In this document: positions 22,722 through 36,818 of the stretch, one piece after another
Layout: each line of letters starts with the position of its first letter
Numbering within the stretch: position 1 is the first letter of the stretch
Assembly (NCBI GenBank): GCA_032622095.1
Contig: CP136063.1
Span: 212,801,982-212,865,981 of the forward strand
DNA length: 64,000 nucleotides
Direction: 5' to 3'
Source: Siphonodentalium dalli
Lineage: Eukaryota; Mollusca; Scaphopoda; Gadilida; Siphonodentaliidae
Notes under the pieces: generated by a model
The model's input: the letters and a program-made list of their open reading frames with translations, nothing else
Databases searched by the model: none
Told to the model about the DNA's origin: nothing
Made by a program: the position numbers and the translations under genes

Positions 22722-23606
22722 GTACGTCAATGGACCTATATATCAGTATTGATATAAAATTTTGTATTTATATTTTATGCCATTTTGTAATTCAAGTCGA
22801 GTATTTGTCGCTGGAACAGGCAATCTGATTTGTTAAGAGCTGCTAACTTTATTTTCCGATTTGCCAAATATTAAATTAGCACGGTTTCATTGACAACACG
22901 TGTAAAACGTTACCGCATTGCCATGAGTCGCGTAATCGAGTCAACCGTAACGTTGTTTTCTAAGGTACGGTTATCAGGGATTTCTTATGGAGTGGTTACG
23001 AGTAACACAATGGAATGTATAGATAGTTGATAACTACCAAAATGAGATCTAACTTCAATGTCGATAAAAAGTGTTTTCCGTGAAGTTTCTTTAAATATTT
23101 TTGGTGGATTGAATTACAATGAAGATAAACGTACCCTGTTTCGTTGGATATTCGTGGATTCGAGCAAGAAAACAGTTTGTGACTCGCAGGCGAGGCATAT
23201 AACTGCTAATGTTTTAGCTTTGAGTCTCTTAATATAAGTTGGATTCGATCATACGTGTATATTTACACACTAAGTGTTGTCATCACTAAATCCAGCATTC
23301 TGATTGGTCGGCGCCCACGTGGCTAGTTGCAGTTATTTCTCGGTGAATGCGCAAAGCCTAATAACACCAAGCTAATAACACCATCGATACGTCATTAGGT
23401 TTGGAAAGACGAATGCGTAATGCTTTGGGCGCATTTTGACTCGCGCAGGATTGACTTAATAAATCATCGGGTTTCAACATGAAGAGAAATTGTTCCTATT
23501 AACTTTTGCCAAGGGTGCTATTGGGTATTTTGGGCTGATCTTGTCACGATACACTTTTCGATTTAAATATATTTACAAAAGTGGCTTTTTCGCTAAATGT
23601 ATATAA

Positions 23607-23771
23607 ATATAAGGATTAACTGTCATGTGGACTATTTTTATGGAGATGTAACGGTGAGGTAAGTGGACATAACTTGTATGTAAAACGCTTCGTGTTTTAC
23701 ACAAGTTATGTCCACTTACCTCACCGTTACATCTCCATAAAAACAGTCCACATGACAGTTAATCCTTATAT
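23607..23771. repeat. 165-bp near-perfect palindrome
   Basis: Arms of about 78 bp (ATATAAGGATTAACTGTCAT, ...GTGAGGTAAGTGGACATAAC) are almost exact reverse complements around GTAAAACGCTTCGTGTTTTAC. There is virtually no loop. Confidence 0.9.
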
Positions 23772-23974
23772 AATGTACAATGTAGTTCACATACATACAT
23801 GTATATATTATACGTACATGTCAGTGCGAGGTCGCACATAATCGGATATTTTAATGTTATATGCTCTGTTTGAGTCTCAAAATATAAGTTGGATTCGATC
23901 ATACGTGTATACTGTACAACGCAGTTCATACACATACATGTATATATTATACGAACATGTCAGTGCGATGTCGC

Positions 23975-25826
23975 ACGGCAATCGGATACTTTAATGTTAT
24001 ATGCCCTGACAGGACAGTGTACACGTATATGCGATGTCGCACGGTAATCGGATACTTTAATGTTATATGCCCTGACAGGACAGTGTACACGTATATGTCG
24101 CACGGTAATCGGATACTTTAATGTTATATGCCCTGACAGGACAGTGTATACGTATATGTCGCACGGTAATCGGATACTTTAATGTTATATGCCCTGACAA
24201 GACAGTGTACACGTATATGTCGCACGGTAATCGGATACTTTAATGTTATATGCCCTGACAGGACAGTGTACGGTAATCGGATACTTTAATGTTATATGCC
24301 CTGACATGACAGTGTAATCGGATACTTTAATGTTATATGCCCTGACAGGACAGTGTACACGGTAATCGGATACTTTAATGTTATATGCCCTGACAGGACA
24401 GTGTACGGTAATCGGATACTTTAATGTTATATGCCCTGACATGACAGTGTAATCGGATACTTTAATGTTATATGCCCTGACAGGACAGTGTACACGGTAA
24501 TCGGATACTTTAATGTTATATGCCCTGACAGGACAGTGTACGGTAATCGGATACTTTAATGTTATATGCCCTGACAGGACAGTGTAATCGGATACTTTAA
24601 TGTTATATGCCCTGACAGGACAGTGTACACGTATATGTCGCACGGTAATCGGATACTTTAATGTTATATGCCCTGACAGGACAGTGTACGGTAATCGGAT
24701 ACTTTAATGTTATATGCCCTGACATGACAGTGTAATCGGATACTTTAATGTTATATGCCCTGACAGGACAGTGTACACGGTAATCGGATACTTTAATGTT
24801 ATATGCCCTGACAGGACAGTGTACACGTATATGTCGCACGGTAATCGGATACTTTAATGTTATATGCCCTGACAGGACAGTGTATACGTATATGTCGCAC
24901 GGTAATCGGATACTTTAATGTTATATGCCCTGACAGGACAGTGTACACGTATATGTCGCACGGTAATCGGATACTTTAATGTTATATGCCCTGACAGGAC
25001 AGTGTACGGTAATCGGATACTTTAATGTTATATGCCCTGACATGACAGTGTAATCGGATACTTTAATGTTATATGCCCTGACAGGACAGTGTACACGGTA
25101 ATCGGATACTTTAATGTTATATGCCCTGACAGGACAGTGTACGGTAATCGGATACTTTAATGTTATATGCCCTGACATGACAGTGTAATCGGATACTTTA
25201 ATGTTATATGCCCTGACAGGACAGTGTACACGGTAATCGGATACTTTAATGTTATATGCCCTGACAGGACAGTGTACGGTAATCGGATACTTTAATGTTA
25301 TATGCCCTGACAGGACAGTGTAATCGGATACTTTAATGTTATATGCCCTGACAGGACAGTGTACACGGTAATCGGATACTTTAATGTTATATGCCCTGAC
25401 AGGACAGTGTACGGTAATCGGATACTTTAATGTTATATGCCCTGACATGACAGTGTGATCGGATACTTTAATGTTATATGCCCTGACAGGACAGTGTACA
25501 CGGTAATCGGATACTTTAATGTTATATGCCCTGACAGGACAGTGTACGGTAATCGGATACTTTAATGTTATATGCCCTGACAGGACAGTGTACACGTATA
25601 TGTCGCACGGTAATCGGATACTTTAATGTTATATGCCCTGACAGGACAGTGTACACGTATATGTCGCACGGTAATCGGATACGTTAATGTTATATGCCCT
25701 GACAGGACAGTGTACACGTATATGTCGTACGGTAATCGGATACGTTAATGTTATATGCCCTGACAGGACAGTGTAATCGGATACTTTAATGGTATATGCC
25801 CTGACAGGACAGTGTACACGTATATG
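23975..25826. repeat. Satellite array, about 37 copies of a 41-61-bp unit
   Basis: Each copy has the core CGGATACTTTAATGTTATAT followed by GCCCTGACAGGACAGTGTA. Full units (61 bp) add CACGTATATGTCGCACGGTA; others are shortened to about 50, 46 or 41 bp. In the middle, 50-, 46- and 41-bp forms repeat as a ~137-bp higher-order unit. Partial related copies occur from about 23790. Open frames on the minus strand (repeating AYNIKVSDY) follow from unit length and are not proteins. Confidence 0.95.
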
Positions 25827-26438
25827 CATTATTAAGACCATGACATAATTAAAACTGCACAAATTCAACACATCATTCGCAGTTGGGTGCAATTTATTTG
25901 ATTTTATGAATAAAACTATTCATGGCTGGATGCCATTTTTTTTACGAAAGCTATACGAGTGTGTTGCAAAGCATAATTGATTTTCATATGCAGTGAAATA
26001 TATGTATATTATGAACACCACTTATGTAACTACTCGTCAATGAGTATTTAGTAAATCAAGGGCTAAGGACAGATGTTCCTCAACATGATTTTATTGACAC
26101 CTTGGTATCGCATTCCTGCAATCAAACTTTTGCCATCTAAGATGCGTTTTACTATTCCTGGTCCCCGTTTATTCTTTAGTTACTAAACATTCATTATCGA
26201 GTAGTTCCCTTGGGAAGTGTTCAGATAACAAGCATATTCCCCTCCAATAAACATGACTTCTTCTTCACTTGCATGATTTATCGTCTGCCTATTTTCCGAA
26301 TACCCCTCAACATGAATAATATTGATCATCCCAGCATATGAATTGTATGTGTATTCGTGTTTAACAGATGAGCGAAACCATTTAGTATAGAAAGGGTTAA
26401 ACCTTCCATGACTGGAGCTTCCTGAACTTTTGCGAAAA

Positions 26439-26616
26439 CCCTGTGCCAATGCATTCTCATATATATGCGAGTCTCCCATAAGGAGCTTGCATATATATAA
26501 GAGAATGCGTGGGCCTAACAATATTTACCTTGACCTTGAAAGACAGTGCATTCTCTTATATATGCGAGGCTCCCTATGGAATATATATAATATAATGTAT
26601 AACGTAATGCACTGAC
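26439..26616. repeat. Two hairpins of the AATGCATTCTCTTATATATG family
   Basis: GCCAATGCATTCTCATATAT with its inverted partner near 26500, and a second half-copy near 26548-26616 ending 'aatgcactg'. These are the same hairpins seen inside 13294-13699 and near 51515-51590. Confidence 0.7.
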
Positions 26617-26684
26617 ACATGACCTATAATGCTGCGTCAGCGCAGCTCCCGTCATGACATTTTTAACTGATGAGAGAATTAATT

Positions 26685-26862
26685 TAGTATACATTAATGT
26701 CCTAAATAATCCACCCCTTAACCACAGCAGAATTATGGGTAACTTTTCAGGTTTTAGTCGGAAATATGGCCTGTTGCCATTCATCGGAATGCTCTCAGTG
26801 AGAGCTTTCCGATGAATGGCAACAAGCCATATTTCAGACTTATTTAGGGCATTACTGTATAT
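26685..26862. mobile_element. Foldback element just upstream of exon 4
   Basis: The inner arms GAAATATGGC.TGTTGCCATTCATCGGAA (26757-26796) pair with 26801-26839. The outer words TATACATTAATGTCCTAAATA and TATTTAGGGCATTACTGTAT are also complementary. The right edge lies about 26-50 bp from the exon 4 acceptor. Confidence 0.75.
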
Positions 26863-26888
26863 AATAGACAAACCTCTTCTCCACACAG

Positions 26889-27202
26889 GGCGAGATAGAG
26901 AACACAGAAGGAAGGTCCAAGCTTCGGAGTGTCATCTGGGGACCACGGAGTATATCCGCTTCGCCGTCCATCGCAGCTTTCATAAACGGAATCAACGTTC
27001 ACTCAATGGATTTCGATGACACATGGTACCCTGCCACGCACCCTAGCGGGCCGGTTCTACCCACCATCTTAGCACTTGCTGAGACGATGACTGGATCATA
27101 TACTCCAACCTTACGGGATGTTTTAGTGGCATACAATGTCGGGATAGAGATTCAGGGGCTTCTACTAAGGTGTTCAAACAAAGCAAAGGAAATACCGTGG
27201 AG
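26889..27202 (+). CDS. ACOD1: ACOD1 exon 4 (catalytic DFDDTW..ATHPSG exon)
   Basis: Acceptor TCTCCACACAG and donor AG|GTGAGT; entry phase 0, exit phase 2. It encodes residues 112-215 and the first two bases of Arg216. The motif HSMDFDDTWYPATHPSGPVL carries D152, T156 and H162, equivalent to human active-site D93, T97 and H103. AYNVGIEIQGLLL matches human AFNVGIEVQGRLL. The frame runs without a stop. Just downstream (27305) an 8.7 kb tandem array begins in the intron. Confidence 0.97.
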
Positions 27203-27304
27203 GTGAGTTCCGATTCCGAACGTGTGGATGAAATAGAGTGTTGCCAAAACGAGATGGCGATAAGCGCTGAGGGGTGGGCAGTCATGAAGCATTATATATA
27301 TATA

Positions 27305-29783
27305 CTAGAAGGTGACCCGACTTCGTCCGGGCTATTAAAAAACCAAATTTCAAGTCGATTGCTCCACCCGTTTCCTAGATCTGGTCTGCGCATGCGCGAA
27401 GCTGGTGTCGCACGTGCTCGGCGACCCGATAAAATTCGTATCCGGGGCAAGATACATTCACATACCAAATTTAAAGTCAATATCTCAACCCGTTTCCGAG
27501 ATCTCGTCTGCGCATGCGCGAAGCTGGCGTCGCACGTGCTCGGCGACCCGATAAAATTCGTATCCGGGGCAAGATACATTCACATACCAAATTTCAAGTC
27601 GATAGCTACACCCGTTTCCGAGATATATAGCCCAATGTCATTTGCGGATACCTCGGCCGGTGATGAGTTAACGCGACACAGTCAAATGCATCGGCAGGGT
27701 GAGAGTTAACGTAATCTAACTTTATGACCTCTGATGACGTCATAGAATTTACGCATTGATTTTATCCTGATAAAAGCATCGTACCACTTGTACCTAATAA
27801 TTGAGGCAGATAACTAAAACGGATACATACATATTATATATCGTTGGAAAGATGAAGCCACACAGATTCTAACCGTGCAAATTATATGACTGGCAATTTA
27901 TTATTCGCGCTATATCGTATCGATTTGTGAGCACCGAACTGAAATATATTAGCGCAAAACGGCGTAAAAACAGATTTGACCTCCGCACGTGAAAAGTTGA
28001 CCTCGCACGGACAAATAAATATGCCTATGTTCGTCTCCGGCCGAAAACACATCCAAATACCAAATTTCATCGAAATTGGCTTAGTCGTTTTCGAGTCCAT
28101 CGATTTCAAACACACACACACACAAACACATACACAGATCTTTCAAAATATATAATAGACTAGAAGGTGACCCGACTTCGTCCGGGCTATTAAAAAACCA
28201 AATTTCAAGTCGATTGCTCCACCCGTTTCCTAGATCTGGTCTGCGCATGCGCGAAGCTGGTGTCGCACGTGCTCGGCGACCCGATAAAATTCGTATCCGG
28301 GGCAAGATACATTCACATACCAAATTTAAAGTCAATATCTCAACCCGTTTCCGAGATCTCGTCTGCGCATGCGCGAAGCTGGCGTCGCACGTGCTCGGCG
28401 ACCCGACAAAATTCGTATCCGGGGCAAGATACATTCACATACCAAATTTCAAGTCGATAGCTACACCCGTTTCCGAGATATATAGCCCAATGTCATTTGC
28501 GGATACCTCGGCCGGTGATGAGTTAACGCGACACAGTCAAATGCATCGGCAGGGTGAGAGTTAACGTAATCTAACTTTATGACCTCTGACGACGTCATAG
28601 AAATTACGCATTGATTTTATCCTGATAAAAGCATCGTACCACTTGTACCTAATAATTGAGGCAGATAACTAAAACGGATACATACATATTATATATCGTT
28701 CGAAAGATGAAGCCACACAGATTCTAACCGTGCAAATTATATGACTGGCAATTTATTATTCGCGCTATATCGAATCGATTTGTGAGCACCGAACTGAAAT
28801 ATATTAGCGCAAAAACGGCGTAAAAATAGATTTGACCTCCGCACGTGAAAAGTTGACCTCGCACGGACAAATAAATATGCCTATGTTCGTCTCCGGCCGA
28901 AAACACATCCAAATACCAAATTTCATCGGAATTGGCTTAGTCGTTTTGGAGTCCATCGATTTCAAACACACAAACAAACACACACACAAACAAACACATA
29001 CACACACAGATCTTTCAAAATATATAATAGATAGAAGGTGACCCGACTTCGTCCGGGCTATTCAAAAACCAAATTTCAAGTCGATTGCTCCACCCGTTTC
29101 CTAGATCTGGTCTGCGCATGCGCGAAGCTGGTGTCGCACGTGCTCGGCGACCCGATAAAATTCGTATCCGGGGCAAGATACATTCACATACCAAATTTCA
29201 AGTCGATAGCTACACCCGTTTCCGAGATATATAGCCCAATGTCATTTGCGGATACCTCGGCCGGTGATGAGTTAACGCGACACAGTCAAATGTATCGGCA
29301 GGGTGAGAGTTAACGTAATCTAACTTTATGACCTCTGACGACGTCATAGAAGTTACGCAGTGATTTTATCCTGATAAAAGATCCCCGTACCACTTGTACC
29401 TAATAATTGAGGCAGATAACTAAAACGGATACATACATATTATATATCGTTGGAAAGATGAAGCCACACAGATTCTAACCGTGCAAATTATATGACTGGC
29501 AATTTATTATTCGCGCTATATCGAATCGATTTGTGAGCACCGAACTGAAATATATTAGCGCAAAAACGGCGTAAAAATAGATTTGACCTCCGCACGTGAA
29601 AAGTTGACCTCGCACGGACAAATAAATATGCCTATGTTCGTCTCCGGCCGAAAACACATCCAAATACCAAATTTCATCGAAATTGGCTTAGTCGTTTTCG
29701 AGTCCATCGATTTCAAACACACAAACAAACACACAAACTTACACATAAACTTACACACACACAGATCTTTCAAAATATATAAT

Positions 29784-29817
<34 letters not shown>

Positions 29818-32800
29818 TAGAAGGTGACCCGACTTCGTCCGGGCTATTCAAAAACCAAATTTCAAGTCGATTGCTCCACCCGTTTCCTAGATCTGGTCTG
29901 CGCATGCGCGAAGCTGGTGTCGCGCGTGCTCGGCGACCCGATAAAATTCGTATCCGGGGCAAGATACATTCACATACCAAATTTCAAGTCGATAGCTACA
30001 CCCGTTTCCGAGATATATAGCCCAATGTCATTTGCGGATACCTCGGCCGGTGATGAGTTAACGCGACACAGTCAAATGAAGCTGGTGTCGCACGTGCTCG
30101 GCGACCCGATAAAATTCGTATCCGGGGCAAGATACATTCACATACCAAATTTAAAGTCAATATCTCAACCCGTTTCCGAGATCTCGTCTGCGCATGCGCG
30201 AAGCTGGCGTCGCACGTGCTCGGCGACCCGATAAAATTCGTATCCGGGGCAAGATACATTCACATACCAAATTTCAAGTCGATAGCTACACCCGTTTCCG
30301 AGATATATAGCCCAATGTCATTTGCGGATACCTCGGCCGGTGATGAGTTAACGCGACACAGTCAAATGCATCGGCAGGGTGAGAGTTAACGTAATCTAAC
30401 TTTATGACCTCTGATGACGTCATAGAATTTACGCATTGATTTTATCCTGATAAAAGCATCGTACCACTTGTACCTAATAATTGAGGCAGATAACTAAAAC
30501 GGATACATACATATTATATATCGTTGGAAAGATGAAGCCACACAGATTCTAACCGTGCAAATTATATGACTGGCAATTTATTATTCGCGCTATATCGTAT
30601 CGATTTGTGAGCACCGAACTGAAATATATTAGCGCAAAACGGCGTAAAAACAGATTTGACCTCCGCACGTGAAAAGTTGACCTCGCACGGACAAATAAAT
30701 ATGCCTATGTTCGTCTCCGGCCGAAAACACATCCAAATACCAAATTTCATCGAAATTGGCTTAGTCGTTTTCGAGTCCATCGATTTCAAACACACACACA
30801 CACAAACACATACACAGATCTTTCAAAATATATAATAGATAGAAGGTGACCCGACTTCGTCCGGGCTATTCAAAAACCAAATTTCAAGTCGATTGCTCCA
30901 CCCGTTTCCTAGATCTGGTCTGCGCATGCGCGAAGCTGGTGTCGCACGTGCTCGGCGACCCGATAAAATTCGTATCCGGGGCAAGATACATTCACATACC
31001 AAATTTCAAGTCGATAGCTACACCCGTTTCCGAGATATATAGCCCAATGTCATTTGCGGATACCTCGGCCGGTGATGAGTTAACGCGACACAGTCAAATG
31101 TATCGGCAGGGTGAGAGTTAACGTAATCTAACTTTATGACCTCTGACGACGTCATAGAAGTTACGCAGTGATTTTATCCTGATAAAAGATCCCCGTACCA
31201 CTTGTACCTAATAATTGAGGCAGATAACTAAAACGGATACATACATATTATATATCGTTGGAAAGATGAAGCCACACAGATTCTAACCGTGCAAATTATA
31301 TGACTGGCAATTTATTATTCGCGCTATATCGAATCGATTTGTGAGCACCGAACTGAAATATATTAGTGCAAAAACGGCGTAAAAATAGATTTGACCTCCG
31401 CACGTGAAAAGTTGACCTCGCACGGACAAATAAATATGCCTATGTTCGTCTCCGGCCGAAAACACATCCAAATACCAAATTTCATCGAAATTGGCTTAGT
31501 CGTTTTCGAGTCCATCGATTTCAAACACACAAACAAACACACAAACTTACACATAAACTTACACACACACAGATCTTTCAAAATATATAATAGATATATA
31601 TATATATATATATATATATACTAGAAGGTGACCCGACTTCGTCCGGGCTATTCAAAAACCAAATTTCAAGTCGATTGCTCCACCCGTTTCCTAGATCTGG
31701 TCTGCGCATGCGCGAAGCTGGTATCGCGCGTGCTCGGCGACCCGATAAAATTCGTATCCGGGGCAAGATACATTCACATACCAAATTTCAAGTCGATAGC
31801 TACACCCGTTTCCGAGATATATAGCCCAATGTCATTTGCGGATACCTCGGCCGGTGATGAGTTAACGCGACACAGTCAAATGAAGCTGGTGTCGCACGTG
31901 CTCGGCGACCCGATAAAATTCGTATCCGGGGCAAGATACATTCACATACCAAATTTAAAGTCAATATCTCAACCCGTTTCCGAGATCTCGTCTGCGCATG
32001 CGCGAAGCTGGCGTCGCACGTGCTCGGCGACCCGATAAAATTCGTATCCGGGGCAAGATACATTCACATACCAAATTTCAAGTCGATAGCTACACCCGTT
32101 TCCGAGATATATAGCCCAATGTCATTTGCGGATACCTCGGCCGGTGATGAGTTAACGCGACACAGTCAAATGCATCGGCAGGGTGAGAGTTAACGTAATC
32201 TAACTTTATGACCTCTGACGACGTCATAGAAGTTACGCATTGATTTTATCCTGATAAAAGCATCGTACCACTTGTACCTAATAATTGAGGCAGATAACTA
32301 AAACGGATACATACATATTATATATCGTTGGAAAGATGAAGCCACACAGATTCTAACCGTGCAAATTATATGACTGGCAATTTATTATTCGCGCTATATC
32401 GAATCGATTTGTGAGCACCGAACTTAAATATATTAGCGCAAAAACGGCGTAAAAATAGATTTGACCTCCGCACGTGAAAAGTTGACCTCGCACGGACAAA
32501 TAAATATGCCTATGTTCGTCTCCGGCCGAAAACACATCCAAATACCAAATTTCATCGGAATTGGCTTAGTCGTTTTGGAGTCCATCGATTTCAAACACAC
32601 AAACAAACACATACACACACACACACACAGATCTTTCAAAATATATAATAGACTAGAAGGTGACCCGACTTCGTCCGGGCTATTCAAAAACCAAATTTCA
32701 AGTCGATTGCTCCACCCGTTTCCTAGATCTGGTCTGCGCATGCGCGAAGCTGGTGTCGCACGTGCTCGGCGACCCGATAAAATTCGTATCCGGGGCAAGA

Positions 32801-35800
32801 TACATTCACATACCAAATTTCAAGTCGATAGCTACACCCGTTTCCGAGATATATAGCCCAATGTCATTTGCGGATACCTCGGCCGGTGATGAGTTAACGC
32901 GACACAGTCAAATGCATCGGCAGGGTGAGAGTTAACGTAATCTAACTTTATGACCTCTGATGACGTCATAGAATTTACGCATTGATTTTATCCCGATAAA
33001 AGCATCGCACCACTTGTACCTAATAATTGAGGCAGATAACTAAAACGGATACATACATATTATATATCGTTGGAAAGATGAAGCCACACAGATTCTAACC
33101 GTGCAAATTATATGACTGGCAATTTATTATTCGCGCTATATCGTATCGATTTGTGAGCACCGAACTGAAATATATTAGCGCAAAACGGCGTAAAAACAGA
33201 TTTGACCTCCGCACGTGAAAAGTTGACCTCGCACGGACAAATAAATATGCCTATGTTCGTCTCCGGCCGAAAACACATCCAAATACCAAATTTTATCGAA
33301 ATTGGCTTAGTCGTTTTCGAGTCCATCGATTTCAAACACACACACACAAACAAACACACAAACTTACACACAAACACATACACAGATCTTTCAAAATATA
33401 TAATAGACTAGAAGGTGACCCGACTTCGTCCGGGCTATTAAAAAACCAAATTTCAAGTCGATTGCTCCACCCGTTTCCTAGATCTGGTCTGCGCATGCGC
33501 GAAGCTGGTGTCGCACGTGCTCGGCGACCCGATAAAATTCGTATCCGGGGCAAGATACATTCACATACCAAATTTAAAGTCAATATCTCAACCCGTTTCC
33601 GAGATCTCGTCTGCGCATGCGCGAAGCTGGCGTCGCACGTGCTCGGCGACCCGATAAAATTCGTATCCGGGGCAAGATACATTCACATACCAAATTTCAA
33701 GTCGATAGCTACACCCGTTTTCGAGATATATAGCCCAATGTCATTTGCGGATACCTCGGCCGGTGATGAGTTAACGCGACACAGTCAAATGCATCGGCAG
33801 GGTGAGAGTTAACGTAATCTAACTTTATGACCTCTGACGACGTCATAGAAATTACGCATTGATTTTATCCTGATAAAAGCATCGTACCACTTGTACCTAA
33901 TAATTGAGGCAGATAACTAAAACGGATACATACATATTATATATCGTTGGAAAGATGAAGCCACACAGATTCTAACCGTGCAAATTATATGACTGGCAAT
34001 TTATTATTCGCGCTATATCGAATCGATTTGTGAGCACCGAACTGAAATATATTAGCGCAAAAACGGCGTAAAAATAGATTTGACCTCCGCACGTGAAAAG
34101 TTGACCTCGCACGGACAAATAAATATGCCTATGTTCGTCTCCGGCCGAAAACACATCCAAATACCAAATTTCATCGAAATTGGCTTAGTCGTTTTCGAGT
34201 CCATCGATTTCAAACACACACACACACACACACACACAAACAAACAAACACATACACACACAGATCTTTCAAAATATATAATAGACTAGAAGGTGACCCG
34301 ACTTCGTCCGGGCTATTAAAAAACCAAATTTCAAGTCGATTGCTCCACCCGTTTCATAGATCTGGTCTGCGCATGCGCGAAGCTGGTGTCGCACGTGCTC
34401 GGCGACCCGATAAAATTCGTATCCGGGGCAAGATACATTCACATACCAAATTTAAAGTCAATATCTCAACCCGTTTTCGAGATCTCGTCTGCGCATGCGC
34501 GAAGCTGGCGTCGCACGTGCTCGGCGACCCGATAAAATTCGTATCCGGGGCAAGATACATTCACATACCAAATTTCAAGTCGATAGCTACACCCGTTTCC
34601 GAGATATATAGCCCAATGTCATTTGCGGATACCTCGGCCGGTGATGAGTTAACGCGACACAGTCAAATGCATCGGCAGGGTGAGAGTTAACGTAATCTAA
34701 CTTTATGACCTCTGACGACGTCATAGAAGTTACGCATTGATTTTATCCTGATAAAAGCATCGTACCACTTGTACCTAATAATTGAGGCAGATAACTAAAA
34801 CGGATACATACATATTATATATCGTTGGAAAGATGAAGCCACACAGATTCTAACCGTGCAAATTATATGACTGGCAATTTATTATTCGCGCTATATCGTA
34901 TCGATTTGTGAGCACCGAACTGAAATATATTAGCGCAAAACGGCGTAAAAATAGATTTGACCTCCGCACGTGAAAAGTTGACCTCGCACGGACAAATAAA
35001 TATGCCTATGTTCGTCTCCGGCCGAAAATACCCTAAAATACCAAATTTCATCGAAATTGGCATAGTCGTTTTGGAGTCCATCGATTTCAAACACACACAC
35101 AAACAAACACACACACAAACAAACACATACACACACAGATCTTTCAAAATATATAATAGACTAGAAGGTGACCCGACTTCGTCCGGGCTATTAAAAAACC
35201 AAATTTCAAGTCGATTGCTCCACCCGTTTCCTAGATCTGGTCTGCGCATGCGCGAAGCTGGTGTCGCACGTGCTCGGCGACCCGATAAAATTCGTATCCG
35301 GGGCAAGATACATTCACATACCAAATTTAAACTTAATATCTCAACCCGTTTCCGAGATCTCGTCTGCGCATGCGCGAAGCTGGCGTCGCACGTGCTCGGC
35401 GACCCGATAAAATTCGTATCCGGGGCAAGATACATTCACATACCAAATTTCAAGTCGATAGCTACACCCGTTTCCGAGATATATAGCCCAATGTCATTTG
35501 CGGATACCTCGGCCGGTGATGAGTTAACGCGACACAGTCAAATGCATCGGCAGGGTGAGAGTTAACGTAATCTAACTTTATGACCTCTGACGACGTCATA
35601 GAAATTACGCATTGATTTTATCCTGATAAAAGCATCGTACCACTTGTACCTAATAATTGAGGCAGATAACTAAAACGGATACATACATATTATATATCGT
35701 TGGAAAGATGAAGCCACACAGATTCTAACCGTGCAAATTATATGACTGGCAATTTATTATTCGCGCTATATCGAATCGATTTGTGAGCACCGAACTGAAA

Positions 35801-35963
35801 TATATTAGCGCAAAAACGGCGTAAAAATAGATTTGACCTCCGCACGTGAAAAGTTGACCTCGCACGGACAAATAAATATGTCTATGTTCGTCTCCGGCCG
35901 AAAACACATCCAAATACCAAATTTCATCGGAATTGGCTTAGTCGTTTTGGAGTCCATCGATTT

Positions 35964-36007
<44 letters not shown>

Positions 36008-36042
36008 AACACATACACAGATCTTTCAAAATATATAATAGA
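27305..36042 (+). repeat. 8.7-kb tandem array of ten ~0.76-1.03-kb units
   Basis: Units start at about 27305, 28160, 29031, 29817, 30839, 31621, 32653, 33408, 34286 and 35161. Each begins CTAGAAGGTGACCCGACTTC with a CCCGAC..GTCCGGG hairpin, then one to three ~115-bp sub-repeats (GCGCATGCGCGAAGCTGG, CCGATAAAATTCGTATCCGG). Next come a unique ~450-bp body (GGATACCTCGGCCGGTGATG, CACACAGATTCTAACCGTGC) and a (CA)n-rich tail ending AGATCTTTCAAAATATATAA. Units 3+4 and 5+6 form a ~1.81-kb higher-order repeat. Open frames of up to 202 codons recur only because stops are rare in the sub-repeats. Confidence 0.95.
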
Positions 36043-36818
36043 TAACCATTAATACTTGGCAGTCAAAACATAACTCAATTTGATATCAATGATAAACCAG
36101 TAATCACACATGTGAATAACCTATGAGGAAGTGACAGATATAAATTACTGTTACATCCATTTGAATCTTTCTCATCGCATATATGCCTGGACACGCGCGC
36201 TAACATTTTGCATTGTAGATATTGTAGATAATCATCATAATGTTTGTTTAATTAAGGAACGAGTCGCATTGACTCATAGTCCCCATATACTGTATTGTAT
36301 ATCAAATTATCTTTGTATGTACAAACTTGTTATTGAATATAACATATTGTTTACACTAAAACGAGATGACCGCTTATAAATATGAACATTGAGTGAGCTG
36401 CTGAAAAATACTCCATCCAATTTGACGTAAATAGTAGAAAATTACCAAGCCAGCTTGACACATGATCCCGTAACACACATCCGAGTAATAACGATGAGAA
36501 AAGTATCATACATAATAGTAAATTTCAGACATACTGTTATGCTCATTCAGCATGATATTTTCATTGTCCACAAAGTACGATGCAAATTATCTTTCGGTAG
36601 CATGTATATTCGGAGTCACGCCCACGGTTAAGTGGTCCTGATAATTTGTTATGATGCGGGGCTCCTGCTCAATTGCTATGGTGCTGGTAGGGAAAAGCGA
36701 TCAATTTGCAGGACCACTCAACAAGGAACAAGGAGTGGTATTATGTGCATAATATATGTCTAGCCTAAGAGCACAACACAATTTGACGTAGATGACCACT
36801 AAGACTTCCACGTGATAC

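Larger units (their letters stand above)
22722..26888 (+). other. ACOD1 intron 3 (4.2 kb, satellite-bearing)
   Basis: Contains a 165-bp palindrome, a ~1.85-kb satellite array and two hairpin-type elements, listed separately. Nothing recognisable was seen in 22722-23606 or 25827-26438. It ends with the acceptor CTTCTCCACACAG. Confidence 0.75.

Noticed and set aside
24185-25595. Minus-strand frames of up to 224 codons with a repeating AYNIKVSDY motif
   Set aside because: Created by the higher-order satellite period of about 137 bp with near in-frame spacing; no start context, splice support or conservation beyond the DNA repeat.
27305-36042. Recurrent 90-202-codon open frames on both strands, repeated ten times
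   Set aside because: They follow the repeat units exactly, exist in several frames at once, include microsatellite-encoded stretches and have no domain. They are stop-poor repeats, not a gene family.
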